DNA of 49,300 nucleotides, taken from assembly GCF_001949145.1 (NCBI RefSeq), contig NW_019091360.1, positions 211,396 through 260,695 of the forward strand. The letters run 5' to 3'. Positions 22,601-33,450 of the stretch are shown here, piece after piece (position 1 is the stretch's first letter; the number at the start of each line of letters is the position of its first letter). The position numbers and the translations under genes are program-made. Under the pieces are notes generated by a model. It did not search any database and was not told the DNA's origin. It saw only the letters and a program-made list of their open reading frames with translations. The DNA comes from Acanthaster planci (lineage: Eukaryota; Echinodermata; Asteroidea; Valvatida; Acanthasteridae).

Positions 22601-22765
22601 AACAGAAACTGACACAGTACAAGATTTCATCATGAGTCATCGGTGGTTATCACTCATCAGGGAATCTTTGGTTGAGGAAAAACCTGAACCAGATTGTACA
22701 TTCTTACAAGCTTCACAGTTTATCATTATGTTGGAGTTTCAGAAATAATCAGAAATTAGAGTTTA
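19626..22765. other. Mostly unannotated; one exon-like segment
   Basis: No gene is established. 20322-20368 is flanked by TTTTTGCAG and GTATTG and is open in one frame (15 codons), so it could be a small plus-strand exon. A 21-bp unit with GTGTCATGTCCGTTA occurs twice at 20433-20471. A TACATG run lies near 19950-19970, and an AATAAA signal near 21990. ORFs on the minus strand at 21427-22281 show no domain. Confidence 0.4.
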
Positions 22766-23452
22766 ATGATGGCTTCAAGCTCAAAAGTAACAGACCCTAC
22801 TAAAAAGGTGAAACGTGAAGTAAGTTCAGGTCAAAGAGGTAATCAGAAAAAGAATTAAAAGACTGGCTTCTATCAAGAGGTACATTTATGTATATTCTAG
22901 CCCCACATTTAGGGCTGTGGGGCTATGTATATTCCTGCAAATTGGATTTGGATAACATTGTCTCCCATCTTAAGTTTTACTGCCTAAAAGATTACTGAGA
23001 CAAATGACTTGCCCAGTGCAAACTGTGTTTATTTTTTGTTTTCTTTTAAATGAAGAATAAATGTACTATATCCTCTTTTTCAGTGCAATGAAATCATACA
23101 CACTTTTAAAGTGTGCTAAATTGCATAATTTGCACCCCAAATTCAGAAAGATCTTAACAGGGGAGGAGGACATTCACAATGTGTGCTGTCCCTTATTTCA
23201 GTTTCTAAAATCTGGTCACCCTGGGTAAGGAGGAAGTGTTGGAAATATGTTCTGAAACGCCAAGCATGAATAAGACAAATGTGAAACTCAAGTATGTGTG
23301 CGAACTCTGCGTGTGTGCTGGAGAAAAAGGGGTGAGTTACCTATGGAATTTTGGTATGTACAGCCATGAGGCACGCAGTGTTTATGGGGTGATATCATGG
23401 TCTTTATTCTTTTCAGCAGAAGTGCTTTCATATGGGCATTGGAAATGCATTT
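22766..23452 (+). CDS. Candidate spliced plus-strand gene, three putative exons
   Basis: Putative exon 1 (22766-22819) starts with two ATGs, encodes a short Lys-rich N-terminus and ends GAA|GTAAGT. Putative exon 2 (23230-23331) is 34 codons with a C-x2-C-x-C cluster and ends GGG|GTGAGT; its acceptor is weak (GTAAG). Putative exon 3 (23417-23452) is 36 nt, preceded by TCTTTTCAG and followed by GTAAGT, and adds a Cys and His. All junctions keep phase 0. The joined product would carry a small Cys/His cluster that might bind zinc. No family is recognised, and a few codons in short exons are weak evidence. Confidence 0.3.
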
Positions 23453-24087
23453 GTAAGTATCGGAGGTGAGAAATTTTCTGTAATGGATTAAGTTTTGCTA
23501 CTTTGAATTTTCAATCAAATACACACACGTGAAAATAGACTTACGTGGTACACTATACCCGAATCTTATAGTGTAAGCATTTTGTCATGTGCTAACCTGT
23601 TTCTAAAACATTTAACAATATTCAACAGTTTCCAAAACATTTAACAATATTCTACAGTGTATGGAAGCAGCTGCCAAATTGAAACATTTTGAGATTTAAT
23701 TGTGCACAAAACTTTGGGTTTACATGTATTTCGAAACTTACGCTCCAATATATTGATGATAAAAAGCCCCAAGAAGTCTGAACTCTCGCACATACTGATC
23801 CAGATCACATCACAATTTATTAACAATACCACAATGTACAATTATGCACGCTGGGTACACATGCATTGTAAGAGATTCTAGCCCAGTGCAGCCGTTGTCA
23901 AAAACAATTACATGCACATTAAAACATGCACATATCGTTCTCTGTGCATTACTGCATGTGAAACGGTCCATCAGGCTCAATATCATCAATGACAACTTGT
24001 CACAACTCAAGCACATATTGGCCTTCATTATTTACATTGTATTCAGAATCAGGCATATGTATAAAAACTGTACATGTAATTGTTCAG

Positions 24088-24152
24088 ATGGAGGAATAGA
24101 GGTGGACCAGGGAGGCCACTTGTGTGGACCACAGCAGCATATTTATTCCAGA
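24088..24152 (+). CDS. Candidate single plus-strand exon
   Basis: 65 bp between TTGTTCAG and GTGAGT. It is open for 21 codons (GGIEVDQGGHLCGPQQHIYS) when it starts in phase 1. That phase does not match the end of the putative exon at 23452, so if it is real it belongs to another transcript or an exon is missing between them. Confidence 0.25.
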
Positions 24153-24586
24153 GTGAGTGACCGTGTAGGAAAATATCCTCAACATGCATGTGCTGTAATG
24201 TATGCAAGGTCACAAATGTTCAGATATCTCTACAGTACTGTATACAGGTCATAACCACATGGGCACATTTTTTTCACTCACTCTTAAGGGAGTTAGGTTC
24301 TGAAGAGAGCTGGTTCCCTCCAGAACTTCACTTACACACATAAGAGATCCACATGCTGCCAAAACAAACCTTTATTTCATTGAAATGTCCATCAAACAAA
24401 CCTATCGTGCTTGATCTCTTTTTCAAATCAGTTATATTATTTATGGTCAAAAGAAGAAACTTGGCCACACTTAGGAAAGTCATGACAAATTTAATAATTA
24501 TATTGTAGTGAACTGGAGGTAAAAAGTAAGAATGAATTTCAACCAATTTCCTCCTTGCTGGAATACATTGGAAAAAATCCACTTAC

Positions 24587-24732
24587 CGGTGAGAGATTGT
24601 ACAGTAGCAGTGATTTCTCTGATACTGTTCCAATGGGAACATCTCCAAATGATATAACATTCTCCATGCTGAGGTTGTCCATGGCCTTCGGGTTCTTACC
24701 AGGAGCACTTGCCAACAAATGGGGATATTTAC
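24587..24732 (-). CDS. Internal exon of a CFAP65-like ciliary ASH-domain protein
   Basis: The minus-strand exon is bounded by TTTGTTTGTTTGCAG (acceptor, AG at 24734-24733) and CCG|GTAAGT (donor). It has 2 nt plus 48 codons with no stop. The peptide includes ENVISFGDVPIGTVSEKSLL and ends YNLSP, the beginning of an ASH/MSP-type immunoglobulin-like repeat (FGxVxIG-x-x-SE-x-x-LxLxN). These domains occur in axonemal proteins such as CFAP65, HYDIN and CFAP47. The spacing before the repeat most resembles CFAP65 (formerly CCDC108), a central-apparatus or sperm-flagellum protein. Neighbouring exons are not found, so the gene name is tentative. Confidence 0.65.
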
Positions 24733-27500
24733 CTGCAAACAAACAAAATCATGCAAACTTTTTTCATGAAATTAGAAAAATTATCAAGGACATTATTTGG
24801 AAGACCTTGTTGACACTTTTGGCATCTGCAGAAAGCTTCCATCCTCCAAGAGGGCTTTTCTTTGTTCGTTGATGATTTGCATGAGCAGACACTTAACAGT
24901 ATACATTTTTAATATAGCCAAGCCAGTGAAATGCTTTGAGGGCTGGAAACATCAATATCCAATGGCCCTGTCATGCAACCAACCTCTAGGTAATAATATG
25001 ATAATGCAAATTCTTTACTTAGGTGACCCCTTTCAAGAAGCTATTCAGTTTTGGGCTTCATTTGCCTAAAACTTACCGAACACAAATCTATCACATTTTC
25101 AAGAAAACAAGCTTTTTCATAACTAAAATGTTCTAAAATTAAGTCACAATTTTTTCAAACCATCTAAATAAATAAATCAATGATTTCCCCTGCTATCCAA
25201 TCACAATGAGTTTCTCATACAAACTGAATGAAGATGCAACTTGTTTCAGCTGAGTCGGGATGATTGCATCGTGCAAGATGGCATCTTCAATGGATGTGTC
25301 ACACAGGGATTTTTGTTTGAGCTGAAAATGACAGTCCACTGTGTTGCTTAATGCACACAACTGATGCAAAATCCGAAGTAATAAAATTCAGTGAAGTTGG
25401 CTAAATATAGACAGTGGTGTATGTGATGGTAAGCTGTAAAATGCTGCAAAGCTGCAATCGCATTGTCGTTCATCAGCATGGAGCTGCATTTGGCACTGGA
25501 AAGCTGAGAAAGAATGGTTGAAAACTAAGGCCGCAGACATGCACGTTGGCAAAATAAAAAAGGTTTTTTATCTGGTATAAAATGATGTCTTAGGTAAGTT
25601 TGAGTTCCTATTTATATCATTTGAAACTATCGTGTATCTTTTCTGGGATTCAGTCATTGCATTTTTTCACAGTGACTCTTGTAAATTGTAAAAAGAAGTG
25701 TTACACCCAGATGATGAACGCCAAGGTGAGCATTCATTGTAGTTTATTTAATACTGGTAACAATACACTATCGCTGTTAAAAATGAATGAAGAACGTAGG
25801 GCCTACAAATAGGGCCACGCTCTTCAGATTAAGGCCCGAGTGTTATCAATTCCCAATTCAAGTATGGGCATAATTACTTTCACCCTATGAAAATAAGACT
25901 AATGAATATTATTACACCCCGGACGAACGCTAAGGTGAGCATTCCGTTTAAATTAAATAATACAGGTAAAAATACATGATCACTTATCAATGATTGATAA
26001 TGAAAGCTCGCAGTCGCAAACTGTGTCTAAAGTTTGTTGTCGACCTCTGTTAAAATTCTCATGTTATGCTTTGATACAGTTTTAAACGGGCAATTTTTTT
26101 AGTATTTAATTAATACATTCTCAAGTAAGGTATACCTAATTTGATTAATGTATTCAGCCCCATATCTGCTATTAGCAGATATGATGAGATTGTAAAGCAA
26201 TAAGAATGTTATTCCCTGGAAGCAATGAACAGAATTAAAAAAGAAACACCTTTATAACACATTCTTGGATAGCAGACACATATGCACTCTACACCAAGAC
26301 ATTCAGGGGGCCAGGAGAGTGGCTCACCCTTGAATTTCAGTGAGGTACTTCTTTTGGTGTTGGCCATGGCTAACAGTTTCTGATCGGTTAAACATCTCTC
26401 TATAGGCCTTTTCAATATGCCTGTCTTTATAAACTCACAAATCTTCAAGACAAAACATCATCACTTGATTTGTTGTCCCAGATTTCTATGGCAATCTGTT
26501 TTCAAGTGCATGGCTCCATTGAGTTTAAAATTCATGTGACATCTCTGCCAAGTATTCAGACACGGTTGTTCCATGTGACGGTTTCACTACCAAAATACCA
26601 TAGATAAACCCTCCATTATTGATTTGCTAAACAAAGCCACAATACTCTCATCAGTATGTGTAAAGATCTCCATAACAAGATATTTCATACTAAAAGTACC
26701 TAAAAAAATCAATAACAATTGAAAAAATCAAATGTCTACAGCAGTGACAAGGTAACTTTAAAAATGTCAACGGCTGCTTCTGACAAAATAAGGTTGAGAT
26801 CTGTAGACATCATTACCAGGCTGTCATCTAGAAAGTGTGTTCCCCCGCATTCTATTCCACAAACCACGGGCCGGGCTTATTAGACGTCCTTCGAAACACC
26901 GTCAACTTTTACACAATATTTTTAATACCACAAAATGCTAATGTTGGTAAATGTTAGAAATATTCAGACATATGCCAGCTGCAGCTTAAATAGATTGTTA
27001 TACACTCAAGACCTTCGTAAGATCAGCTTTTATATGTCTTGGAAATCCAGCATATTTTCGTCTTTTACTTAAATGTCTTTTAAATGTCTTTTACTTTTAG
27101 ACATTTTATCGACCTTAGCGATAAAATTCATTATACTCTAGGAAAAAAGAAAACATGTTTGTGCTGAGTGTAGATTGTGTGTTGAAATTCGAAGGGCGCC
27201 TGTCGTGTAATAGTAGCGTCTAGGTAAAATGGGGTGGAGCAATAGCCAGAACAAAGATCGAGAGATTTCCAATCATTGCGGGGGGCAGCCCGCCAAATTC
27301 ATTGGCAATTCAACTCCACAGGTTTATTAGGTCAATGCGAATGAGCTGATCAGCAGCATACGTCGCTCATGCTTCGCCAGCCACTTTCGTCGCAGCTTCG
27401 AACGATCAAACCAAGGGGATTTTACCTTACCTCGGTCGTAGTGAAGTTTCTACGAGCGAGGACCTGTATTGTCTGTCAATTGCGGACGACTTAAACTCAT
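24733..27500. other. Intron or intergenic DNA
   Basis: No further exon of the 24587-24732 gene could be paired with good splice sites. A direct duplication lies at 25701-26010. Short TTTAAATGTCTTTTA repeats occur near 27065-27100. The last 250 bp before 27500 become GC-rich and may be the 5' part of Ngaro B. Confidence 0.45.
25701..26010. repeat. Diverged direct duplication, about 100 bp
   Basis: Copy 1 (about 25701-25800) and copy 2 (about 25911-26010) share TTACACCC, GATGAACGCCAAGGTGAGCA (GGACGAACGCTAAGGTGAGC in copy 2), TTTA-TAATAC-GGTAA and AATACA. The offset is about 211 bp. Confidence 0.6.
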
Positions 27501-27597
27501 CGCAGAATTTTGCAACCTCGAACGGTTCTGTCAGGCCTACGTGGACGACAGTGTTGGGATTCCACACGACAGGTGATCGCTACCAGGGGGCAGCCTG

Positions 27598-28091
27598 CAG
27601 AATGCCACGACCACGGCAACGGACATCCGCCCCTGCTTGTCTACAGGACGGCGCTGGGCCTAGTAAGAAAGCTCGGCGGGGATCCTGGGCTCCCGCAGTT
27701 GTATGGAGAGCCCGTTCGTCCGATGCCGCCAGAACCGGAACTGCAGGAGGACGGCCTACCTCGGACGTCTAGCCAGGCCTCACAAGGGTTGAGTGAGTTT
27801 TCCGACGCAAGTTTCATGCATGCCGTAGCTAAGGGATATACGCCTAATTTGACCAGGGCCCCGGGATTGAATCTGGCCGGTGCCATTGGTGGGTTCAGTG
27901 ACAGTATGGGATTTACAAATGTTGCAATGGGGTGTCTCCAAGGCGTTTTGGCTGCCCCTACTCCTATTCCCCGCTTGGGATCTGCATCCTTGTTGGGGGG
28001 ACTAATCATGCAATCAGTGAAAAAGAAGATATCGAAGAGAATCTTTGAAAGAAGATCCGGAAGATCCTCGTTCCACCTGACTACACAGTAG
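27598..28091 (+). pseudogene. Ngaro B gag fragment
   Basis: A basic start MPRPRQRTSAPACLQDGAGP (frame of 27551) is followed, after a frameshift near 27770, by a hydrophobic and Gly-rich middle (GYTPNLTRAPGLNLAGAIGG) in the frame of 27510. The reading frame then ends at 28089. The conserved gag block and the CCCH zinc finger seen in element A are absent, apparently lost to deletion or to the insertion at 28141-28275. Confidence 0.5.
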
Positions 28092-28140
28092 GATCCGTCA
28101 CACTCAAGTACTCCCAGTCAGCTTATAAGCCCCACTCCAT

Positions 28141-28275
28141 GTCAGCATCTCTCCAGTCTCCTGACGACGGACAGAGCATACTGTCCGAAACGTTGAGTTC
28201 CTCACGGTTCTTTTCAGGACCGTACAGACTCAGCAAGAAATCGTATCCTTGCATGGTGCTACCGCAAGCTTTCCA
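28141..28275 (+). other. Penelope-like 3' fragment with hammerhead-like core
   Basis: CTGACGA at 28161-28167, a GGACAG/CTGTCC stem (28169-28174 with 28181-28186) and GAAAC at 28187-28191 have the order CUGANGA, stem II, GAAA of a hammerhead ribozyme. One extra C lies before the stem. Phrases of this kind are common in Penelope-like retroelements of invertebrates. The segment separates the Ngaro B gag from its RT. Stems I and III were not demonstrated, so activity is unproven. Confidence 0.4.
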
Positions 28276-28281
28276 CCTTAA

Positions 28282-29250
28282 TTGAACTGGTTAGAGTCGT
28301 ATGATAACACTGCAGATCGACAGATACTGAGTGAGGGTTTTTCAGTGGGATTTTCCTTGGGTTTTAGTAGGCCTCCGTTGAGCAGGGATTCCGAGCCCCT
28401 TCGCTCTGCAACATCAGAATCCCTGATTGTTAGAGAAAAACTTGCTAAAGAAATTCAAGCCGACCGCATTGCTGGCCCCTTCACAATGCGCCCACTAAAG
28501 AATCTACAATGCTCGCCGATCGGCCTCGTACCTTAGAAAGAGCCAGGCTCTTTCACGTGAGAAAGTGATAGCAATCAGTGGTCAGATTTGCACTATGCTT
28601 AACAGGTCAAAGTGCACCCTCATAAAACTACAGTCCCTCATCGGTTCCCCAAACTTTGTATGTAAGGCTGTTGTTCCGGGGCATGCCTTTATCTGGCGTC
28701 TTATTGCATTAACACGGAGTGTCAGGCTCCCGCACCATAGAATCCGCTTGACACTGGGAGCGAAACTTGACCTCCTCATGTAGCTGACATTCTTACGAGA
28801 GTTTAATGGGGTTACTCCTATTTTGGATCAGGAATGGGAATCCTCTGATGCTCTTGAATTTTTTACGGACGCTGCGGCTTTGTTGGGTTATGGGGCATAT
28901 TTTCGAGGGAAGTGGTTTCAAGGGCGGTGGCCACAGGAGTTATCGCCACCCTCAATTGCATTTCTAGAGCTGTATCCTATTGTCGTTGCCATTATGTGTT
29001 GGGGCCCCCTTTTGGCCAATCATAAGGTAAAGTTTCGGTCGGACAATTTGATCGTGGTTCACATGATTAATAATCAGTTGGCCAAGTGTTCCATGTCAAT
29101 GCATCTTATCCGTTTATTGGTGTTGGAATGTTTGAAGTACAATCTTACTTTCAAAGCAGTACACATTCCTGGGGTAAGCAGATGCGACTCTTCCAAGCAT
29201 TAGCCCCCCGACATGACTCCGTTGCCCGCACTTCCACAGGTATGGTAGAC
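28282..29250 (+). pseudogene. Ngaro B reverse transcriptase-RNase H with deleted RT core
   Basis: The start block ILSEGFSVGFSLGF and the following AGPF, CSPIGLVP are intact up to a TAG at 28534-28536. About 30-60 bp later the sequence resumes at the thumb block KLQSLIGSPNFVCK. The fingers-palm region with motifs A, B and YxDD, about 200 residues in element A, is missing. The RNase H domain follows after a stop near 28783, with FTDAAA, FLELYPIVVA and RSDNLIVV giving Asp, Glu and Asp. The frame is lost again at about 29180 near HIPGV. The element could not have encoded an active polymerase after the deletion. Confidence 0.8.
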
Positions 29251-30140
29251 CATGAAATAAGTTGGCTGTTACACTTGGCCTTCATGCCCAGCACCAACAA
29301 AGTGTACAGTTTGGGATGGAATGCATTTTGTCGTTTCTTGCAGTCAGGGGTTCACCGCCACAACATAGACATTGTAACCCCCAGATGTATTTGAGAATTC
29401 ATGGCATGGCTTTCGCTGCAGCATTATTCCCCAGCAACGATATCGACCTATGTGTCGGGAGTAGGTTGCCAATTAAAATTAAAAGGCGCACCTGACCCCA
29501 AGGACTCCTTTGCAGTTGCTAAAATATTCAAGGGCTCTAGGCGTAGTGGTAATAGCAAAGACAATTAAGAGGGTTCCTATTTCACCCGCAATATTATCAC
29601 ATATCCTCATTATCATTTGAAACGAAACTATTTCGGGCGGCCATGTTGTCAGCATTTTTTTGTTTCCTGAGAGTGGGGGAGTTCGCGGCCAATTCGTGGA
29701 ATAAGGTGCAGCAGTCCATTTTGCTGGTATCGGATGTTACATTGAGGGGTGGCAATTCAACTTCCGGTCAGTCAGTACTCCTCAATATGCGCCATACCAA
29801 AACGAATCAGCATGGACCCCCACAGTAGGTCCATATTTCTCAATCAGTGATGCCTGCACTTTGTTGGGTCACAGCACTCACTACATTTCTCCAAGTTCGC
29901 CCCCAAATACAGGGCCCTTTGTTCTGCCACATTGATGGCCAACCCCTTACTCGGTTTCAGTTTCACAAGGTGTTGCAATTAGCCTTATCAGTTTACGGTC
30001 TAGGGGATGGTCATTATCGATCCCACTCCTTCCGGATGGGCGCCGCTTCGACGGCCTTTACCATGGGGGTCCCCTTTGAGGACATTCAGTGAATGGGCCG
30101 ATGGCGTTCAGACGCCCTTAAATGTTACCTGCGTCCCTTG
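29225..30140 (+). pseudogene. Ngaro B tyrosine recombinase with stop before the nucleophile
   Basis: The core-binding part (MPSTNKVYSLGWNAFCRF) breaks at 29394 and continues in another frame (TYVSGVG). The catalytic half has FLRVGEF with its Arg (about 29665), the Lys of RHTKTN and HSFRMGA (about 30023-30045). TGA at 30090-30092 stands where Arg is expected before MGRW. After it, in frame, GRWRSDALKCYL carries the nucleophile Tyr at 30126-30128. All catalytic residues survive, but frameshifts and stops separate them. It retains the first Arg, unlike element A. Confidence 0.8.
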
Positions 30141-30199
30141 CCACTATCCACTTTGCCCGGGGTTTAGCTTTAGCTTTCATTTACTCATATACATGTACC

Positions 30200-30700
30200 A
30201 GCATCGAGATCTCTATGTGCGTGGATTGTTGGCGATTCCCTGATCCGATGGGCTGCTTTTGACATGGGCATTCATATTCAAGTAATATGGAAAGGGAAGA
30301 GTGGAGAGCGAATCCTACAGTAATTATTTTTCATCTAGGTACGAATGACTTGGTGCAGCTTAATTTTTTCGCTCTCCAACAGGTGATAGTGATTGCAATC
30401 GCCCACTTATGCGAACAATTTCCAGACGCCAGGGTCTGGTCCAGGATACTGCCGCACCTTTTTTATTATGCTGCACAGTGACACGAGTCCCTGGAGCAGT
30501 TTCGTCGCGCAGCTAACAGATGGGCTAAATCACAATGCCGACAATGTGGGGTAAGAGTGCTTGACCATCCACAGTTTACTTAGTTGGCGGCAATTCTCTT
30601 CAGGAAGGACGGGGTCCATCTGTCATCAGTGGGTTGTGGTATCTTTTGGGAAAACCTGCTCAGCTGCATTTTGTCCATGTTGTAAACTTCCCTGTCGGAG
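30200..30700 (+). pseudogene. Ngaro B SGNH hydrolase, broken
   Basis: IVGDSLIRW (GDS codons 30231-30239), FHLGTNDL at about 30329-30352 and KDGVHLSS with Asp 30608 and His 30617 show the Ser, Gly/Asn and Asp/His blocks. A stop at about 30479 (after FYYAAQ) and frameshifts interrupt it. It immediately follows the recombinase, as in element A, and supports the Ngaro assignment. Confidence 0.75.
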
Positions 30701-30873
30701 AGTCGTCATCGGTGTTCTGTTCTTTTTCCATGGGTCGCGGTTCCCACGAGTGGCAGTTTTTTGATATGGAATAAGAATGGAACACCAGTTGTTTGTTAAA
30801 AAATGATAAGCTACAATGTACCTGGTCTATACATCAATTAAATCTTGAGCTTTGTAAGTTAAATTGTCTAAAG

Positions 30874-30986
30874 TGCCGTGATGTGCCACACGGCATGACA
30901 ACGGGGAGTTGAACATCATAGTTCAATTTATTAATACCAGTACACGTGTGTATCTTATTAATAGCCTGTGACGTTCCACACAGGCT
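30874..30986 (+). repeat. Two covarying stem-loops downstream of Ngaro B
   Basis: Hairpin 1: TGCCGTG (30874-30880), loop ATGTGCCA, CACGGCA (30889-30895). Hairpin 2: AGCCTGTG (30963-30970), loop ACGTTCCA, CACAGGCT (30979-30986). The loops share A-x-GT-x-CCA while the stems differ by compensating changes. They probably belong to the 3' terminal region of the element. Confidence 0.6.
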
Positions 30987-32329
30987 ACACCAGGCCGCAT
31001 GTCCCAGTGGTGGGAAATTTAGATTGCATGATACTGTAAGTTACTGACTTATTACAGTTCTTAAAACAAGTACTGGGTTACGTAAAAGTTTCTTCCTTTA
31101 TGTTGTGCATGAAAAACTAGCATTAGTAAATACTATACTCTTGCGTTCTTTAGGTTGATAGTAACTAATTATCATATTGTGCCTGGTATTAAATAAATCG
31201 AGAGCCGTTTTGGACGTTCTCGACTCAGTGATCGTGGGTATCATTGACATTCTTGACTAATGCCCTTAAGTTTTGGCGTTTACTTGGAACTTATGCCTTG
31301 GGGAGTTCTCCTGGTCATGGGTATCACGTTTGTACAGGATTCAGCTCCATGTACATGGTTTTATGCGAGGTGGCCGCAGGTGCTGCCTCATGTACCGGTT
31401 TGCCCAATATATGTATGTTGGTATTCCGGTAGAGTTTGTGAATAAATCCATATCGAAGCTGTGGCATACACACACACACTCAAAATGGTTAGCCCGCTTT
31501 CCTTCTTTTTGAGTTTGAGTATAAATGTATGTTTTTTATTCTTAACCATACCAATAGAATAATTTCTGTATTTTTATGATGTGGACAATGTCCCGCTTTC
31601 ACTGTTGAAAAGGAAAACAAAAATGTGCTAAGTCGAAACGGCATGTTCATTTGCATTTGCCTCAATACATCGTTCTTATCCTGAGAACCCTGAGTAGAAT
31701 GGCCAACCCAGCAGACTTTACTCCCATCAAACTCGAGTAGCCTGGAGTAACTGAATTATTCCCCCAAAAAGGCATGAGTTGGTGTCATACTGCTTCCAAT
31801 TTCTTGAAAGCTCTTTTTACACTTCACTAGGCTACTCCCCTTACGAAGTTGGTCTCTTTATTTGAGCATTATCAGTCTGGAAATTGTCCAAATCCAGAGA
31901 TTGCAGTGTAACCATTTAACTTCCTGGACCATCGGGAAGTACAACCAATTGACAGCAGAATCTTGCTTATGGTGTACAGACCTTATATTCGATCTAAAAG
32001 AAACATGTTACACATGAATGATATACAAATTTATTGTTAAATATATATGTGTGAGTGAATATACCCATAACATGAAGAAATAATTACGCATGGCAGAAAC
32101 AGTCTGACTCATACTACATCTGAACTTTGAACTGTCTTCGAATTCTCTGGTGTGCGGCTAACTCTGAACTCAGAAACATTTTAAGTTTTAAAAGTCTGAG
32201 CTTTCTGGGTAAAGAAATAACAAAATAAATGAGCATGGTTTCACACAGGTCAATCTCCAACTGTACGAATAAACTGAAATACCTCAAATTAGAGTAAATG
32301 AATGTAAAGTTCCGGCCATGAAATTCTCC
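30987..32329. other. No gene recognised
   Basis: AT-rich DNA. A TCGAGA...TCTCGA inverted repeat lies near 31198-31223, which could be part of a Ngaro terminus. A short CA run lies at about 31470-31482. Small ORFs around 31244-31512 overlap in three frames and are not convincing. Confidence 0.45.
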
Positions 32330-32743
32330 TTAACCCCTTTGCAACGGCTGACGGTAAGAGCCGCCGTAAAAATTGAGATCCTCAACCTGCTTTTCAGCTA
32401 TTATTCTCGGCCCGCGCTTAAGCGAACAAGGTGAAAGAAGGCTCTTGTATATATGGTGATTGGCCTTTGTGTGTTGCCAAGAAATGAAAAGGCTGAATTT
32501 GCATCATAATCGCCAGCTTCACAATAGTCCCCACTTTGAAAAGAGGCAACGGGAATGTGGAAGCGTGAGTAGAGCCACATGCCACCGAACAATGAGCCTT
32601 TTCACTGTGTAATTCAAAGCATGCAGAGCATGCAGGGCCACAAACCGAGAATTTGTGGTTTGGCCGGCAGCCTTCGTGGCCAAGCGATGCTGGAATTCTC
32701 GGAGTTGGCTTTCAGAAAAAAATTCCCGTCGTCAAGGGGTTAA
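32330..32743. mobile_element. piggyBac-type MITE with TTAA target sites
   Basis: TTAA at 32330-32333 is followed by CCCCTT. The right end is AAGGGG followed by TTAA at 32740-32743. Inverted ends are TTAACCCCTT-x-CAACGG on the left and CCGTCGTCAAGGGGTTAA on the right. A TTAA duplication with CCC/GGG termini is the hallmark of piggyBac elements. The 406-bp interior has no transposase ORF, so the copy is non-autonomous. Confidence 0.75.
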
Positions 32744-33039
32744 CTTGCAGATCCCACATGGCGTTGTTTGCCGATGAATGTCAGAGTAGTTTCGAAGTGT
32801 ATATCATACAGTACAACTTCTAGTCACAGTTATCAAAAGTGAAATTCATTTTTGCACCAAAATGTTCAGGATAGTGCAACAGATGTCATCTATAGTGGTC
32901 CTGCAATCTTTTTTCTTAAATTTTGTACACAGAAAATGTGAAATGTCCAATTAATTATTGTTGTTAGATAACATCAAAGAATTTGTTTTTTTTTAGAGTG
33001 ACAATGCATATTTATTATTATGCAAATAAGGCAGGGTTT

Positions 33040-33450
33040 GCAGACCGATGTGAACAGAGAATACACTCTTTAAGGCCCTGTATCTCCTGAAGTACATGTC
33101 CGATTGGGTTCAAATCTTGCAGATATCTTGAATAGAGAGTGCTTTAGAGGTATATTGACCTTACACATGTATGTGATCATGACGTCACGCGGAGACAAAT
33201 CATGTGACATTAAAGTTGAACTCTTGAAGGCCCTATATCTCCTAATGTACATGACCAATCGGGTTCAAATCTTGCAGATATCTTGAGCAGGGGGTGCTTT
33301 AGAGGTATATTGATCTCGTGTAATGATGATGTCATCAGGAGACAAGTCACGTGACATTAAAGGTGCACTCTTTAAGGCCCTACATCTCCTTGTTCGATTG
33401 GGTTCAAACCTTGCATTTACCTTCAAAGGGAGCTCTTTGGATGAATAATG
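33040..33450. repeat. Satellite module B, three tandem units
   Basis: CTCTTTAAGGCCCTGTATCTCC-like phrases at about 33066, 33226 and 33371 have a spacing of about 145-160 bp. Each unit has TTCAAATCTTGCAGATATCT. Units contain TGATGTCATCA and GTCACGTGAC palindromes. The array is cut at about 33450 by the end of DIRS element C. Confidence 0.8.

Larger units (their letters stand above)
27551..30764 (+). mobile_element. Ngaro-type tyrosine-recombinase retrotransposon B
   Basis: It has the same order as element A (gag, RT-RNase H, recombinase, SGNH hydrolase) but is shorter because the RT palm is deleted and the gag C-terminus is replaced by foreign sequence. Protein motifs differ enough from A to indicate a separate family or an old divergence. 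It is broken by many stops and frameshifts. Confidence 0.8.

Noticed and set aside
24790-24885. Minus-strand open segment upstream of the CFAP65-like exon
   Set aside because: Its best donor would leave two bases, but the next exon needs one, and the intron would be only about 60 bp with a weak donor.
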